Shown: positions 17,705 to 27,198 of the stretch, piece by piece
How the letters are laid out: every line of letters begins with the position of its first letter
Position numbering within the stretch: position 1 is the stretch's first letter
Assembly (NCBI GenBank): GCA_963747005.1
Contig: CAVVDT010000007.1
Coordinates: 372,001 to 436,000, forward strand
Origin: CAVVDT01 sp963747005
GTDB lineage: Bacteria; Pseudomonadota; Alphaproteobacteria; Rhizobiales; Aestuariivirgaceae
Direction of reading: 5' to 3'
Length of the DNA: 64,000 nt
Program-made: the position numbers and the translations under genes
Notes under the pieces: model-generated
Databases searched by the model: none
The model's input: the letters and a program-made list of their open reading frames with translations, nothing else
What the model was told of the DNA's origin: nothing

Positions 17705-18194
17705 GCACCTTTTCGAACAGGCCGAAAGACTCACCGCGGTCGCGGCCGGGGGCGCACCGAGGCAAGTCGATCTCAGGCGTGCCATCTCCAGTGCCTATTA
17801 TGGCGTATTTCACGCGGCTCTGACGGCGGCCGCCGATATGTTCGTGGGCAAGACGAGGCGGACCTCCGTACAGTATGCCCTCGTCTACCGCAGCGTAGAC
17901 CACAGATGGCTGCGAGACCTCTGCTGGGAGGTGCGAAAGCCGAGCCTTTCGGCCAAGTATGGGCGATATGCTCCGGCCAAAGGCTTTGGGGTGAACATTC
18001 AGGGATTTGCGGATGCGGTGCTCTACTTGCAAGAAAAGAGGCATGCTGCCGACTATGACCCGTTGATCCGCATTAAAAGCTCTGACGCGCTGGTCGCAGT
18101 TGGGACGGCGCGAACGGCGCTGGACCGATTTAGGAGAGCAAATGCAACTCGGAGAAGGGCATTTCTTGCACTCTTGCTGTTCAGGCCTCACTGA
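17685..18194 (+). CDS. HEPN domain protein
   Basis: This 169-residue all-helical protein carries RRAISSAYYGVFHAAL and LQEKRHAADYDP, the two helix signatures of the HEPN/UPF0332 family, whose members are often RNases or nucleotide-modification partners in toxin-antitoxin and defence modules. A clean R-x4-6-H catalytic motif is not obvious; the nearest candidates are YRSVDH and KRHAADYD. ATG at 17685 lies inside the end of the upstream gene (20-base overlap). The pair is bounded by an EF-G-like gene and msrP, both core-like, suggesting insertion as a unit. Base composition is lower in GC than its neighbours (30 of 60 bases at 17,401). Confidence 0.8.
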   Translation: MPLPNSEHLFEQAERLTAVAAGGAPRQVDLRRAISSAYYGVFHAALTAAADMFVGKTRRTSVQYALVYRSVDHRWLRDLCWEVRKPSLSAKYGRYAPAKGFGVNIQGFADAVLYLQEKRHAADYDPLIRIKSSDALVAVGTARTALDRFRRANATRRRAFLALLLFRPH

Positions 18195-18339
18195 GAAGTG
18201 TATCCCGCAAGGGGCATCAATGCGCCTCCGAGTGGTCCTGTTCACGGGCCTGCTCTCTAAGGTTTGATTGGCGTCATGACGGCGGGGCGGATAGCCTTGC
18301 CTTCATGTCATCCGTCATTCGCTCAAGGAGCCCTGTCCC

Positions 18340-19317
18340 ATGCTGATCAAACGCCCGCGTGATTGGGAGTCGCCTGAATCGAGCGCGACGCCGGAGAGTG
18401 TCTTCCTCAATCGCCGCGATTTCCTGGCGGCGGCCGGTTTCGGGGCCGGCGGCCTGTTGCTGGCGCCCGGTCTGGCGCAGGCCGCCGCCGATCCCTCGGC
18501 GGGTCTTTATCCGGTCAAGCGCAATCCCGCCTTTGCCGATGCCGGGCGACCGATCACCTCTGAGTCGCTCAATACCACCTTCAACAACTTCTACGAGTTC
18601 GGCACCTCCAAGCGCATCTCCTCGGCGGCGCAAGCCTTGCGCATCCGGCCGTGGGAAATCAAGGTCGACGGCGAAGTGGAAAAGCCCTTCACCATCGGTA
18701 TCGACGATCTGTTGAAGAAGGTGAGCCTGGAAGAGCGCGTGGTGCGCCATCGCTGCGTCGAGGCGTGGTCGATGGTGGTGCCGTGGAGCGGCTTCCCGCT
18801 GAAGGACCTCGTGGGCCTCGCCAAGCCGCTGTCGTCGGCCAAATATGTGCGCTTTGAAACCTTCAACGATCCCGACATGGCGCCCGGCCAGAAGCCGGCG
18901 CTATTCGGTTTCGGGTCAAGCCTGCCATGGCCCTATGTGGAGGGTCTCACCATGGCCGAGGCCACCAACGAACTGGCGTTCCTGGTGACCGGCGCCTACG
19001 GCAAGCCGGTGGCCAGGTCCATGGGTGCCCCCATGAGGCTGCACCTGCCGTGGAAATACGGCTTCAAGTCGATCAAGTCGATCGTCAGGGTGAGTTTCGT
19101 TTCCAAGCGCCCGGTGAGCTTCTGGACTACGTTGCAGGCCAACGAATACGGCTTCTGGGCGAACGTCAACCCGAAGGTGCCGCATCCGCGCTGGAGCCAG
19201 GCGGAGGAGCGCATCCTCGGCACCGACAAGACCGTGCCCACGCAACTCTTCAACGGCTACGGGGAGTATGTGGCGAGCCTCTACGCCGACATCCACGGCG
19301 AGCAGCTCTATCGCTGA
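18340..19317 (+). CDS. msrP: protein-methionine-sulfoxide reductase catalytic subunit MsrP
   Basis: This 325-residue periplasmic molybdoenzyme reduces methionine sulfoxide in exported proteins. A twin-arginine signal NRRDFLAAAG is at residues 24-33, consistent with Tat export of a folded cofactor-containing protein. Cys139 in RHRCVEAWSMVVPW is the Mo ligand of the sulfite-oxidase fold. Other family blocks are LPWPYVEGLTM and GQKPALFGFGSSLPW. The membrane heme partner MsrQ is not next to it, unlike in E. coli, so the electron donor is encoded elsewhere. The molybdate importer modABC lies about 9 kb away. Confidence 0.93.
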   Translation: MLIKRPRDWESPESSATPESVFLNRRDFLAAAGFGAGGLLLAPGLAQAAADPSAGLYPVKRNPAFADAGRPITSESLNTTFNNFYEFGTSKRISSAAQALRIRPWEIKVDGEVEKPFTIGIDDLLKKVSLEERVVRHRCVEAWSMVVPWSGFPLKDLVGLAKPLSSAKYVRFETFNDPDMAPGQKPALFGFGSSLPWPYVEGLTMAEATNELAFLVTGAYGKPVARSMGAPMRLHLPWKYGFKSIKSIVRVSFVSKRPVSFWTTLQANEYGFWANVNPKVPHPRWSQAEERILGTDKTVPTQLFNGYGEYVASLYADIHGEQLYR

Positions 19318-19347
19318 ACATTCGCAAATGTTGACGTGAACGAAAAA

Positions 19348-19373
19348 AACCGGGCCGTGAAAGCGGCCCGGTT
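19348..19373. terminator. bidirectional terminator-like hairpin
   Basis: Arms 19348-19357 (aaccgggccg) and 19364-19373 form a perfect 10-bp GC-rich stem with a 6-base loop. Read on the minus strand it is followed by a run of seven T, as expected for a Rho-independent terminator of the LysR gene. On the plus strand it also ends msrP, with a weaker T tract. Confidence 0.75.
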
Positions 19374-19680
19374 GAAAGTTGACTTTGTCCTCCTGGAGGA
19401 CGAGGGGCCGGTTCGGGTGAGGGTGAACCGGACCCATGCGGAAAGATTACAAGGGGAGGGAGTAACTTCCGCCGCAACGTGGAACGCCACGTTCGAGTAA
19501 AGAATCGTGCATCCGGGTGAATGTTTCAAGCCTTGGTCGGGCATGGGAGACATGCGCGACGTGCATGACCTCCCGCATCCGGATTGCGACGGACAAATGT
19601 GATAAAATTGAGCGATTCCAGTAAGATAGATCACGCTGGTTTGAAAAGTACCCACCCTGTCGGGAGCCTGCTCCGGTTGG
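19374..19680. other. intergenic region between msrP and the LysR gene
   Basis: About 300 bases with no convincing gene. It contains a perfect 7-bp hairpin, aacgtgg/ccacgtt with a 4-base loop, at 19476-19493, and an AT-richer stretch around 19,600-19,640. Both flanking genes point into it, so no promoter is required here. I see nothing further. Confidence 0.4.
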
Positions 19681-20568
19681 TCAGAACGACCATTCCCTGG
19701 CCTTGGAGACGATGAAATCGCGGAACACGGCCACCCTCTTCGAATCCCTCAGTTCTTCCGGATAGACGAAATAGGTGTCGAATTCAGGCATGTCGCCGGG
19801 CATCGGGACCTGCACCAGGGGCAGATCGCGGCGCACGATATAGTCGGGCAGGGAGGCCAGTCCCAGCCCGACCTCGGCGGCCCGCCTCAATCCATAGACG
19901 CTGTTGACCCTGAGGATGGGCCGGCGCGGCGAACCGGGCGGACGGCCGACGGTTTCCAGCCAATCCATGTTGGCGAGATAACCGGGCGCGGCCCCGAAGG
20001 ACAGAATGAGATGGTCGTCCAGGTCATCCACGGTCTTGGGCAGGCCGCGGCGCCGGATATAGTCGGGCGAGGTATAGATGTTGTGGTGCACGGTGAAAAG
20101 CTTGCGCTGGATGAGGTCGGGCTGCACCGGGCGCCTGAGGCGGATCGCTACATCGGCCTCGCGCATGGCAAGATCGAGCTCGCGGTCCTCGAGCAGCATG
20201 GTGACGGATATCTGCGGATAGAGTTCGAGGAATTCGGCAATGCGCGGGGTCAGCCACACGCTGCCGAGACCGACGGTGGTGGTGATGCGCAATTCGCCGG
20301 TGGGCTTGTCCTTGGAATCTGTAAGGCGGGTGCGGGCCGCCGCCAGGCGGGCGAACACGTCATGGGCGGTGCGGTAGAGCACCTCGCCCTGCTCCGTCAG
20401 GATGAGGCCACGGGCGTGGCGGTGGAACAGCGGCACCTTGAGGTCGCTCTCCAGCGCTGAAATCTGGCGGCTGACGGCGGATTGCGACAGGCCGAGATCG
20501 TGGCCGGCATGGGTGAAGCTGCCGGCGTCGGCGACGGCATGAAAAATCCTCAGCTTGTCCCAGTCCAT
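19681..20568 (-). CDS. LysR family transcriptional regulator
   Basis: This 295-residue regulator has the N-terminal winged helix (FHAVADAGSFTHAGHDLGLS, QSAVSRQISALE at about residues 9-42) and a periplasmic-binding-protein-like effector domain. It lies 33 bases downstream of trxB on the same strand, an arrangement repeatedly seen in alphaproteobacteria, so it is probably cotranscribed with trxB. The effector and target genes cannot be read from the sequence. Control of a redox or oxidative-stress response is a contextual guess only. Confidence 0.9.
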   Translation of the reverse strand: MDWDKLRIFHAVADAGSFTHAGHDLGLSQSAVSRQISALESDLKVPLFHRHARGLILTEQGEVLYRTAHDVFARLAAARTRLTDSKDKPTGELRITTTVGLGSVWLTPRIAEFLELYPQISVTMLLEDRELDLAMREADVAIRLRRPVQPDLIQRKLFTVHHNIYTSPDYIRRRGLPKTVDDLDDHLILSFGAAPGYLANMDWLETVGRPPGSPRRPILRVNSVYGLRRAAEVGLGLASLPDYIVRRDLPLVQVPMPGDMPEFDTYFVYPEELRDSKRVAVFRDFIVSKAREWSF

Positions 20569-20601
20569 GGCGACCCCCGCCCCCTGTCAGGCCGTTGAAG
20601 G

Positions 20602-21564
20602 CTATTCGGCAGCCTGGCTCTGTTGGCCGGCCTCGGCCAGCCAGCGCTCGGCCTCAAGTGCCGCCATGCAGCCCATGCCGGCTGCCGTCACGGCCTGGCG
20701 GTAGATATCGTCGGTGACATCGCCGGCGGCATAGACGCCGGGAATGGCGGTGGCGGTCGAATCAGGCCTGGTAACCAGATAGCCGCCACGGCGCATCTCA
20801 AGCAGGCCCTCGAACAATTCGGTCGCCGGCTTGTGGCCGATGGCGATGAAGACGCCATCGGCGCTCACATCCCGTGTCTTGCCGGTCTTGACGTTCTTCA
20901 GCCGCGCCCCGGTGACGCCGGCCGGATCGCCCGCCCCCAGCACCTCGTCGAGAACGCTGTCCCAGATCACCTTGACCTTGGGGTTGCTGAATAGGCGGTT
21001 CTGGAGGATCTTTTCGGCGCGGAACTGGCCGCGACGATGGACCACCGTCACCTCGTCGGCGAAATTGGTGAGGAACAGGGCCTCTTCCACCGCCGTGTTG
21101 CCGCCGCCGATCACCAGGACCTTCTTGCCGCGATAGAAGAAGCCATCGCAGGTGGCGCAGGCCGAGACGCCGAAACCCTTGAACTTTTCCTCGCTCTCCA
21201 GTCCCAGCCAGCGCGCCTGGGCGCCGGTGCAGATGACGAGGGCGTCGCAGGTATAGATGGCGCCCGAATTGCCGGTGAGGCGAAAGGGCGGCCCCTTCAG
21301 GTCGACGCCGACGATGTGGTCGGAGACGATCTCGGTGCCGACATGGGCGGCCTGGGCGCGCATCTGCTCCATGAGCCACGGGCCCTGGATGACGTCGGCG
21401 AAGCCGGGGTAGTTTTCGACATCGGTGGTGATGGTGAGCTGGCCGCCGGGCTGGATGCCCTCGATCAGCACCGGCGAGAGCATGGCGCGGGCGCCATAGA
21501 TGGCGGCGGTGTAGCCGGCCGGGCCGGATCCGAGAATGAGCAGACGTGCGTGCTTTACCGTCAT
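20602..21564 (-). CDS. trxB: thioredoxin-disulfide reductase
   Basis: This 320-residue low-molecular-weight thioredoxin reductase transfers electrons from NADPH through FAD to thioredoxin. The redox-active pair is CATC at residues 136-139 (SACATCDGFF). The FAD motif GSGPAG is at residues 12-17, the NADPH motif is VIGGGNTAVEEA, and the C-terminal FAD contact is VYAAGDVTDDIYRQAVTAAG. Length and motif order are canonical. It starts an apparent two-gene unit with the LysR gene. Confidence 0.96.
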   Translation of the reverse strand: MTVKHARLLILGSGPAGYTAAIYGARAMLSPVLIEGIQPGGQLTITTDVENYPGFADVIQGPWLMEQMRAQAAHVGTEIVSDHIVGVDLKGPPFRLTGNSGAIYTCDALVICTGAQARWLGLESEEKFKGFGVSACATCDGFFYRGKKVLVIGGGNTAVEEALFLTNFADEVTVVHRRGQFRAEKILQNRLFSNPKVKVIWDSVLDEVLGAGDPAGVTGARLKNVKTGKTRDVSADGVFIAIGHKPATELFEGLLEMRRGGYLVTRPDSTATAIPGVYAAGDVTDDIYRQAVTAAGMGCMAALEAERWLAEAGQQSQAAE

Positions 21565-21725
21565 CGTTTTGGCTCCCGCCGGTCATTGCCGGCGCGATGG
21601 CGTTGATAAATGGGGCCGAGTCGCCTCTTAGCTATGCCCGGCTAGCATAGCTTGCAAGGGGTGGCGGGGGAAAGTCTCATCCGCCGGTTGTCCACGAGCC
21701 AGTCCCGGCAGCGGGGCGAGCCCGC

Positions 21726-22094
21726 TCAGTTGTTCCATTCCGAGCCGTTGCGGTCGTCGCCGGGAAACTTGCGCCAGAAGGGGTTGTTCATGTCGGCGTC
21801 GAGCACGCCAAGCCTTTGGCCCCTGAACCAGATCTTCTGCAGGATGCCGTGGTCGGGGGCTTTTTGACCTTTGTTTATGGTGGTGGTGCCGTATCGTTCC
21901 CATTTGTCGCCGGCATCGCGATAGGCCGTCAGGCGGATGCGGTCGCCCTCTGGCTCAACCTCGAACAGGAAACGATTGCCGCCCCAGCCGATCACCGGAT
22001 GGGGGCCACGACCGCCGGCATCGGCATGGATCGTCGGACCGGCAAGTCCGGCCGTGACCACCGCCGCCAGCAATATGAAGGTGCGCCTGTGCAT
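21726..22094 (-). CDS. hypothetical secreted protein
   Basis: I do not recognise this 122-residue protein. It has a signal peptide (MHRRTFILLAAVVTAGLAG, cleavage around residue 25). The mature part is rich in aromatic and charged residues, with strands like NRFLFEVEPEGDRIRLTAYR and a tail FPGDDRNGSEWNN, suggesting a small beta-sandwich. Similar small periplasmic proteins occur scattered through alphaproteobacteria without known function. It lies between trxB and greA and is not obviously in an operon with either. Confidence 0.6.
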   Translation of the reverse strand: MHRRTFILLAAVVTAGLAGPTIHADAGGRGPHPVIGWGGNRFLFEVEPEGDRIRLTAYRDAGDKWERYGTTTINKGQKAPDHGILQKIWFRGQRLGVLDADMNNPFWRKFPGDDRNGSEWNN

Positions 22095-22183
22095 GGGGAG
22101 CCTTTCGATGGAGGTTTCATTCCATCGCCCATATCGGCGGCCAATTGGGCTATTGCATGGCCAAAGGCAACTGGTCGGCGCGA

Positions 22184-22666
22184 TCAGCCGTAACGGATCT
22201 TGATGATCTCGTAGCTCTTGCCGCCGCCGGGGGTCATGACCTCGACGGTGTCGCCGGCGGACTTGCCGATGAGGGCGCGGGCGATGGGGGAGGTGATGGA
22301 AATCTTGCCCTGCTTCACGTCGGCCTCGAACTCGCCGACGATCTGGTAGCGCGATTCCTCGTCGGTGTCCTCGTCGACCAGGCTCACCGTGGCGCCGAAT
22401 TTCACGGTGTCGCCGCCGAGGCGGGAAATGTCGATGACCTCGGCGCGGGAGATCTTGTCCTCGAGCTCGGCCACGCGCGCTTCCACCCAGCCCTGCTGTT
22501 CCTTGGCGGCATGGTATTCGGCGTTCTCGGAGAGATCGCCGTGCGAGCGCGCCTCCTCGATGGCCCGGATGATACGCGGGCGCTCGACCGACTTCAGGTG
22601 CTTGATCTCGTCAAGCATGGCGGCATGGCCGCTCTCGGTCATCGGAACCTTGTCCATACTCATCAT
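22184..22666 (-). CDS. greA: transcription elongation factor GreA
   Basis: GreA rescues backtracked RNA polymerase by stimulating transcript cleavage. The 160-residue protein has the N-terminal coiled coil with the acidic tip SHGDLSENAEYHAAKE (Asp and Glu that position Mg2+ in the polymerase active site) and the C-terminal FKBP-like domain (GKISITSPIARALIGKSAGD). Two further Met codons follow the first within four residues; MDKVPM at 22657 matches the usual family start, so the true start may be up to three codons later. It lies about 200 bases downstream of carB on the same strand, a conserved neighbourhood. Confidence 0.95.
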   Translation of the reverse strand: MMSMDKVPMTESGHAAMLDEIKHLKSVERPRIIRAIEEARSHGDLSENAEYHAAKEQQGWVEARVAELEDKISRAEVIDISRLGGDTVKFGATVSLVDEDTDEESRYQIVGEFEADVKQGKISITSPIARALIGKSAGDTVEVMTPGGGKSYEIIKIRYG

Positions 22667-22866
22667 GCGTCCGTCAGTTCTCCGCTTGCCGGTCCGGCAC
22701 CACTGCCGTCCGGGGTCAAGCCATGAATAAAGTTGCCGGAAAGTCCCTACGACGGAAATCCGTCCGACCCTCGAAGCGACAACTATGCGACAAAAGCCCC
22801 CCGCACTGCAACACTCATCGCTGCGAGCACAGACAAAGCCCGCCCGGCGCGCAACGCACCAGGCGT

Positions 22867-25800
22867 TCAGTTGAAATAGGCCTGCAAGGGTCGAACCTCA
22901 AGGGCCCCGGCCTTCAGGGCGGCAATGGCGCGCACCGCCGCCAGGGCGCCGGCGAGGGTGGTGTAATAGGGCACCTTGCCAACCAGCGCGGCGCGGCGCA
23001 GCGATTTCGAGTCCTCCAGCGCCTTCGCCCCCTCGGTGGTGTTGAAGACCAGGTCGATCTCGCCGTTCTTGATGAGGTCGACGACGTGCGGGCGGCCTTC
23101 CAGGACCTTGTTGACGCGGGTGCATTGAATATCGTTCTCGGCCAGGTAGCGCTGGGTGCCGGAGGTGGCGGTGATGCGAAAGCCGAGGCCGGTGAGAATG
23201 CGTGCGGCGCCCAGAATGCGCGGCTTGTCGCTGTCGCGCAGGGAAATGAAGGCGGTGCCTGATGAGGGCACACCGGTGCCGGCGCCGAGCTGGCTCTTGG
23301 CGAAGGCAAGCGCATGGTCGCGGTCCAGCCCCATGACCTCGCCGGTGGAACGCATTTCGGGACCGAGGATGGTGTCGACGCCGGGGAACCGGGCGAAGGG
23401 GAACACCGCCTCCTTGACCCCGATATGGTCGAGTTTGGGGGCTTTGAGCTTGAACTGCTTCAGCTTTTCGCCGGCCATCAGGCGCGCCGCGATCTTGGCA
23501 ATGGGCCGGCCGATGACCTTGGCGACGAAGGGGACGGTGCGCGAGGCACGCGGATTGACCTCGAGGATGAAGATCTCGCCATCCTTGATGGCGTATTGCA
23601 CGTTCATCAGGCCGACCACGCCGAGCGCCAAGGCGAGCTTTTCGGTCTGGCGTTCGAGTTCGGCGATCATTGCCGCCTTCAGCGAATAGGGCGGCAGCGA
23701 ACAGGCGGAGTCGCCGGAATGGATGCCGGCTTCCTCGATGTGCTCCATGACGCCCGCCACATAGACGTCAACGCCGTCGCACAGGGCATCGACATCGACC
23801 TCGATTGCATCGGAGAGATAGCTGTCGATGAGCACCGGGCTCTTGCCCGAGACCACGACCGCCTCGTTGATGTAGCGCTCCAGGTGTGGCTGGTCGCGCA
23901 CGATCTCCATGGCCCGCCCGCCCAGTACGTAGGAGGGGCGGATCACCACGGGATAGCCGATCTTTTCGGCAATGCGGATGGCCTCGGGACCCGACTTGGC
24001 GATGCCGTTGTCGGGCTGCAGCAGCTTCAGCCGCGTCAGCAGGCGCGAGAAGCGGTCGCGGTCTTCGGCCAGGTCGATGGCATCGGGGGTAGTGCCGAGA
24101 ATGGGAATGCCGGCCTGCTCCAGCGGGTGGGCGAGCTTCAAGGGCGTCTGACCGCCATATTGCACGATGACGCCGACGAGGGTGCCGGCGGCCCTTTCAC
24201 CCTCCAGCACTTCCAGCACGTCCTCAGCCGTCAGCGGCTCGAAATAGAGGCGATCGGAGGTGTCGTAGTCGGTGGAGACGGTTTCGGGATTGCAGTTGAC
24301 CATGATGGTCTCAAAGCCCGCATCCGACAAAGCGAAGGCGGCATGGCAGCAGCAATAGTCGAATTCGATGCCCTGGCCGATGCGGTTGGGTCCGCCGCCG
24401 AGGATCACCACTTTCCTGCGCTCGCCGGGACGGGCCTCGTTGGCGGCCGCCCAGCCGGTCCCCGAACCATAGGTGGAATACATGTAGGCGGTGGGCGAGG
24501 CGAATTCGCCGGCGCAGGTGTCGATGCGCTTGTAGACGGGCCTCACCCCGAGGCGGTGGCGCAGGCGGCGCACCTGCTCTTCGGTCTTGCCGGCCAGCTC
24601 GGCGAGGCGGGCATCGGCAAAGCCCATGGCCTTCAAGCCACGCAGGTTATCGGCATCGCCGGGCAGGCCGTCGCGGGCGATCTTCGCTTCGGTCTCGACG
24701 ATCGAGGCGATCTGGTCGATGAACCAGGGATCGTACTTGCAGCTTTCGTGCACCTGCTCAGGCGTCGTCCCGAGACGCAGCGCCTCGGCCACCTTGAGGA
24801 GCCGATCGGGCGTCGCGCGCGACAGGGCGGCGCGGATGGCGTTCTTGTCGTCGCCCTGGCCGAGATCCTCGATGGCGACGGAATTGAGGCCGGTGAGGCC
24901 GGTTTCGAGGCCGCGCAACGCCTTTTGCAGCGATTCGGCAAAGGTGCGGCCGATGGCCATGACCTCGCCGACCGACTTCATGGAAGTGGTGAGGATGGCT
25001 TCGGCGCCGGGGAATTTTTCGAACGCAAAGCGCGGGATCTTGGTCACCACATAATCGATGGTGGGCTCGAACGAGGCAGGCGTGGCGCCGCCGGTGATGT
25101 CGTTGGCCAGTTCATCGAGGGTGTAGCCGACGGCAAGGCGGGCGGCGACCTTGGCGATGGGAAAGCCGGTTGCCTTGGAAGCCAGCGCCGATGAGCGCGA
25201 GACGCGCGGGTTCATCTCGATGACCACCATGCGCCCGTCGGCCGGATTGACGGCGAACTGCACGTTGGAGCCGCCGGTTTCCACCCCGATCTCGCGCAAC
25301 ACCGCGATCGAGGCGTTGCGCATCCTTTGGTATTCCTTGTCGGTGAGGGTGAGGGCCGGCGCCACGGTGATCGAATCACCGGTGTGCACCCCCATGGGAT
25401 CGACGTTCTCGATGGAACAGATGATGATGCAGTTGTCGTCCTTGTCGCGCACCACCTCCATCTCGAATTCCTTCCAGCCGAGCACCGACTGCTCGACCAG
25501 AACCTCGCTGGTGGGCGAGGCATCGACGCCCCTCAGCACCAGATCGTAAAGCTCCTCGAGGGTATAGGCGATGCCGCCGCCGGTGCCGCCTAGGGTGAAG
25601 GAAGGTCGGACGATGGCCGGCAGGCCGGTCGTCTTGGAGGCCTCAAGGGCCTGCAGCTGGGCGGTGAGGCGGTGCTCCTCGCGGCGGATGCGCTCACCCG
25701 CCGACCATTCGCGCGCGAAGCCTGAAAGAGCCTCGGCGCGGGCGGCGGGGTCGGTGTGGGCCGCCTCGATGGCGGCGACGCGCTCGGCACGTTCGGCGGC

Positions 25801-26292
25801 AAAACGCTGTTTCAGCTCGGAGGTGTTGACGAAAGCAGCGGCGGGCGTCTCCAGCCCGATGCGCTCCATGGCCTGGCGGAACAGTTCGCGATCCTCGGCC
25901 ATGTCAATGGCCGGGGCGCGGGCACCGATCATCTCCACGTCGAATTTCTCCAGCACCCCCATCTTGTTGAGGGTGAGGGCGGTGTTGAGCGCCGTCTGTC
26001 CGCCCATGGTCGGCAACAGGACGAGCTTGTCGCCGGGGCGCTCGGTGCGTTCCCTTGCGATGATGGCGGCCACCACGTCCGGGGTGATCGGCTCGATATA
26101 GGTGGCATCGGCGAGGTCCGGGTCGGTCATGATGGTCGCCGGATTGGAATTGACCAGGATGATGCGATAACCCTCGCTTTTGAGGGCCTTGACCGCCTGG
26201 GTGCCGGAATAGTCGAATTCGCAGGCCTGACCGATAACGATCGGTCCTGCTCCGATGATCAGGATGGACTTGATGTCTGTTCTTTTTGGCAT
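22867..26292 (-). CDS. carB: carbamoyl-phosphate synthase large subunit
   Basis: The 1141-residue large subunit makes carbamoyl phosphate from bicarbonate, two ATP and the ammonia delivered by CarA, feeding arginine and pyrimidine synthesis. It has two homologous ATP-grasp halves, each with a GxGP opening (ILIIGAGPIVIGQACEFDYS and VILGGGPNRIGQGIEFDYCC), an oligomerisation domain, and a C-terminal MGS-like allosteric domain. It is longer than E. coli CarB because of an insertion of about 65 residues in the first ATP-grasp domain (around EAAHTDPAARAEALSG), common in alphaproteobacteria. The start is ATG 26290-26292 (MPKRTDIKS); the upstream open frame lacks homology. carA is about 21 kb away on the other strand. 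Confidence 0.96.
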   Translation of the reverse strand: MPKRTDIKSILIIGAGPIVIGQACEFDYSGTQAVKALKSEGYRIILVNSNPATIMTDPDLADATYIEPITPDVVAAIIARERTERPGDKLVLLPTMGGQTALNTALTLNKMGVLEKFDVEMIGARAPAIDMAEDRELFRQAMERIGLETPAAAFVNTSELKQRFAAERAERVAAIEAAHTDPAARAEALSGFAREWSAGERIRREEHRLTAQLQALEASKTTGLPAIVRPSFTLGGTGGGIAYTLEELYDLVLRGVDASPTSEVLVEQSVLGWKEFEMEVVRDKDDNCIIICSIENVDPMGVHTGDSITVAPALTLTDKEYQRMRNASIAVLREIGVETGGSNVQFAVNPADGRMVVIEMNPRVSRSSALASKATGFPIAKVAARLAVGYTLDELANDITGGATPASFEPTIDYVVTKIPRFAFEKFPGAEAILTTSMKSVGEVMAIGRTFAESLQKALRGLETGLTGLNSVAIEDLGQGDDKNAIRAALSRATPDRLLKVAEALRLGTTPEQVHESCKYDPWFIDQIASIVETEAKIARDGLPGDADNLRGLKAMGFADARLAELAGKTEEQVRRLRHRLGVRPVYKRIDTCAGEFASPTAYMYSTYGSGTGWAAANEARPGERRKVVILGGGPNRIGQGIEFDYCCCHAAFALSDAGFETIMVNCNPETVSTDYDTSDRLYFEPLTAEDVLEVLEGERAAGTLVGVIVQYGGQTPLKLAHPLEQAGIPILGTTPDAIDLAEDRDRFSRLLTRLKLLQPDNGIAKSGPEAIRIAEKIGYPVVIRPSYVLGGRAMEIVRDQPHLERYINEAVVVSGKSPVLIDSYLSDAIEVDVDALCDGVDVYVAGVMEHIEEAGIHSGDSACSLPPYSLKAAMIAELERQTEKLALALGVVGLMNVQYAIKDGEIFILEVNPRASRTVPFVAKVIGRPIAKIAARLMAGEKLKQFKLKAPKLDHIGVKEAVFPFARFPGVDTILGPEMRSTGEVMGLDRDHALAFAKSQLGAGTGVPSSGTAFISLRDSDKPRILGAARILTGLGFRITATSGTQRYLAENDIQCTRVNKVLEGRPHVVDLIKNGEIDLVFNTTEGAKALEDSKSLRRAALVGKVPYYTTLAGALAAVRAIAALKAGALEVRPLQAYFN

Positions 26293-26595
26293 GCCGATGC
26301 GATGAAAGCGGGGCGAAAGAGTCGCCCCGGCACAAATTTCGGCGTGGTTATACCATCGCGCCGCGGTTGGCAAAGCCCAAACGTGGGGTTTTTCCGCCAT
26401 GGCTGAACATTTGCTGCCGCCGCGAACGGGCCGGACGCCGGGTCAACCGTTGCAGATGTGCCACGGGCGGCGCCTATTCAGGCCGCCGGGCCTGCAAGAA
26501 TGGGCTTCGCAGTCTTGACGGATGGCGCAAAGCGTGGCGCTCTATGGCCCGCCCATCGGATGGCGCAGGTGGGCGGGTATATCGGAGATGCAGGC
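26293..26595. other. divergent promoter region of carB and the L,D-transpeptidase gene
   Basis: A 303-base gap between two divergent genes. An inverted pair gggcgaaaga/gtcgcccc sits at about 26,310-26,328 in the carB 5' leader, which could form a hairpin in its mRNA. A GGAGATGCAGGC ribosome region precedes the transpeptidase ATG. Open frames crossing the region are not supported. Confidence 0.4.
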
Positions 26596-27168
26596 ATGAA
26601 TAGACTTGTTTTGGCGCTGGTTGCGGCCGGATTTCTCGCGGGCGCAAGCGGAAATGCCGCCATGGCAGAAGACCAGACCATCAATTCGGTCAAGTACAAT
26701 TTCTCGGCGCAGCCCTGGAGCCTTGATCCCAAATACAACAAGCAGGAAGTCGATTATCCCAGCACCGAGGCGCCCGGCACCATCATCATCTATACCAGGC
26801 GCAAGTTCCTGTATCTGATCGAAGGCGGGGGTAAGGCGCTGCGCTACGGCATCGGCGTCGGACGCGACGGTTTCAAGTGGTACGGCACCGAGCACGTCGC
26901 CCGCAAGGCGGAGTGGCCCGACTGGCATCCGCCCAAGGAGATGCGGGTTCGCGACCCCTCGGTGCCCGCCTACATGCCCGGCGGCGAAGGCAATCCGCTC
27001 GGGGCCCGCGCCATGTATCTGGGTAATTCGCTTTACCGCATTCATGGCACGGCGCAGCCGTGGACCATCGGCACCGCGGTGTCGAGCGGCTGCATCCGCC
27101 TGACCAACGACAACGTCATCGACCTCTACAAGCGGGTCAAGATCGGTGCCAAGGTGATTGTCGAATAG
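26596..27168 (+). CDS. L,D-transpeptidase, YkuD family
   Basis: This 190-residue periplasmic enzyme has a signal peptide (about residues 1-24, ending AMA-EDQ) and a YkuD domain. Catalytic residues are His150 in YRIHGTAQP and Cys166 in VSSGCIRLTN, the invariant HG/SxGCxR signature. Such enzymes form 3-3 peptidoglycan cross-links or attach proteins to peptidoglycan. There is no LysM or other substrate-binding domain, so it is a minimal version. ATG at 26596 is preferred over the upstream open frame because the signal peptide begins there. Confidence 0.92.
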   Translation: MNRLVLALVAAGFLAGASGNAAMAEDQTINSVKYNFSAQPWSLDPKYNKQEVDYPSTEAPGTIIIYTRRKFLYLIEGGGKALRYGIGVGRDGFKWYGTEHVARKAEWPDWHPPKEMRVRDPSVPAYMPGGEGNPLGARAMYLGNSLYRIHGTAQPWTIGTAVSSGCIRLTNDNVIDLYKRVKIGAKVIVE

Positions 27169-27198
27169 CCCTACTTGAAGGGCCGCGTCGCATGCAAC

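Noticed and set aside
23314..25194. Plus-strand open frame of over 600 codons inside carB
   Set aside because: It lies wholly opposite the strongly conserved carB coding sequence.
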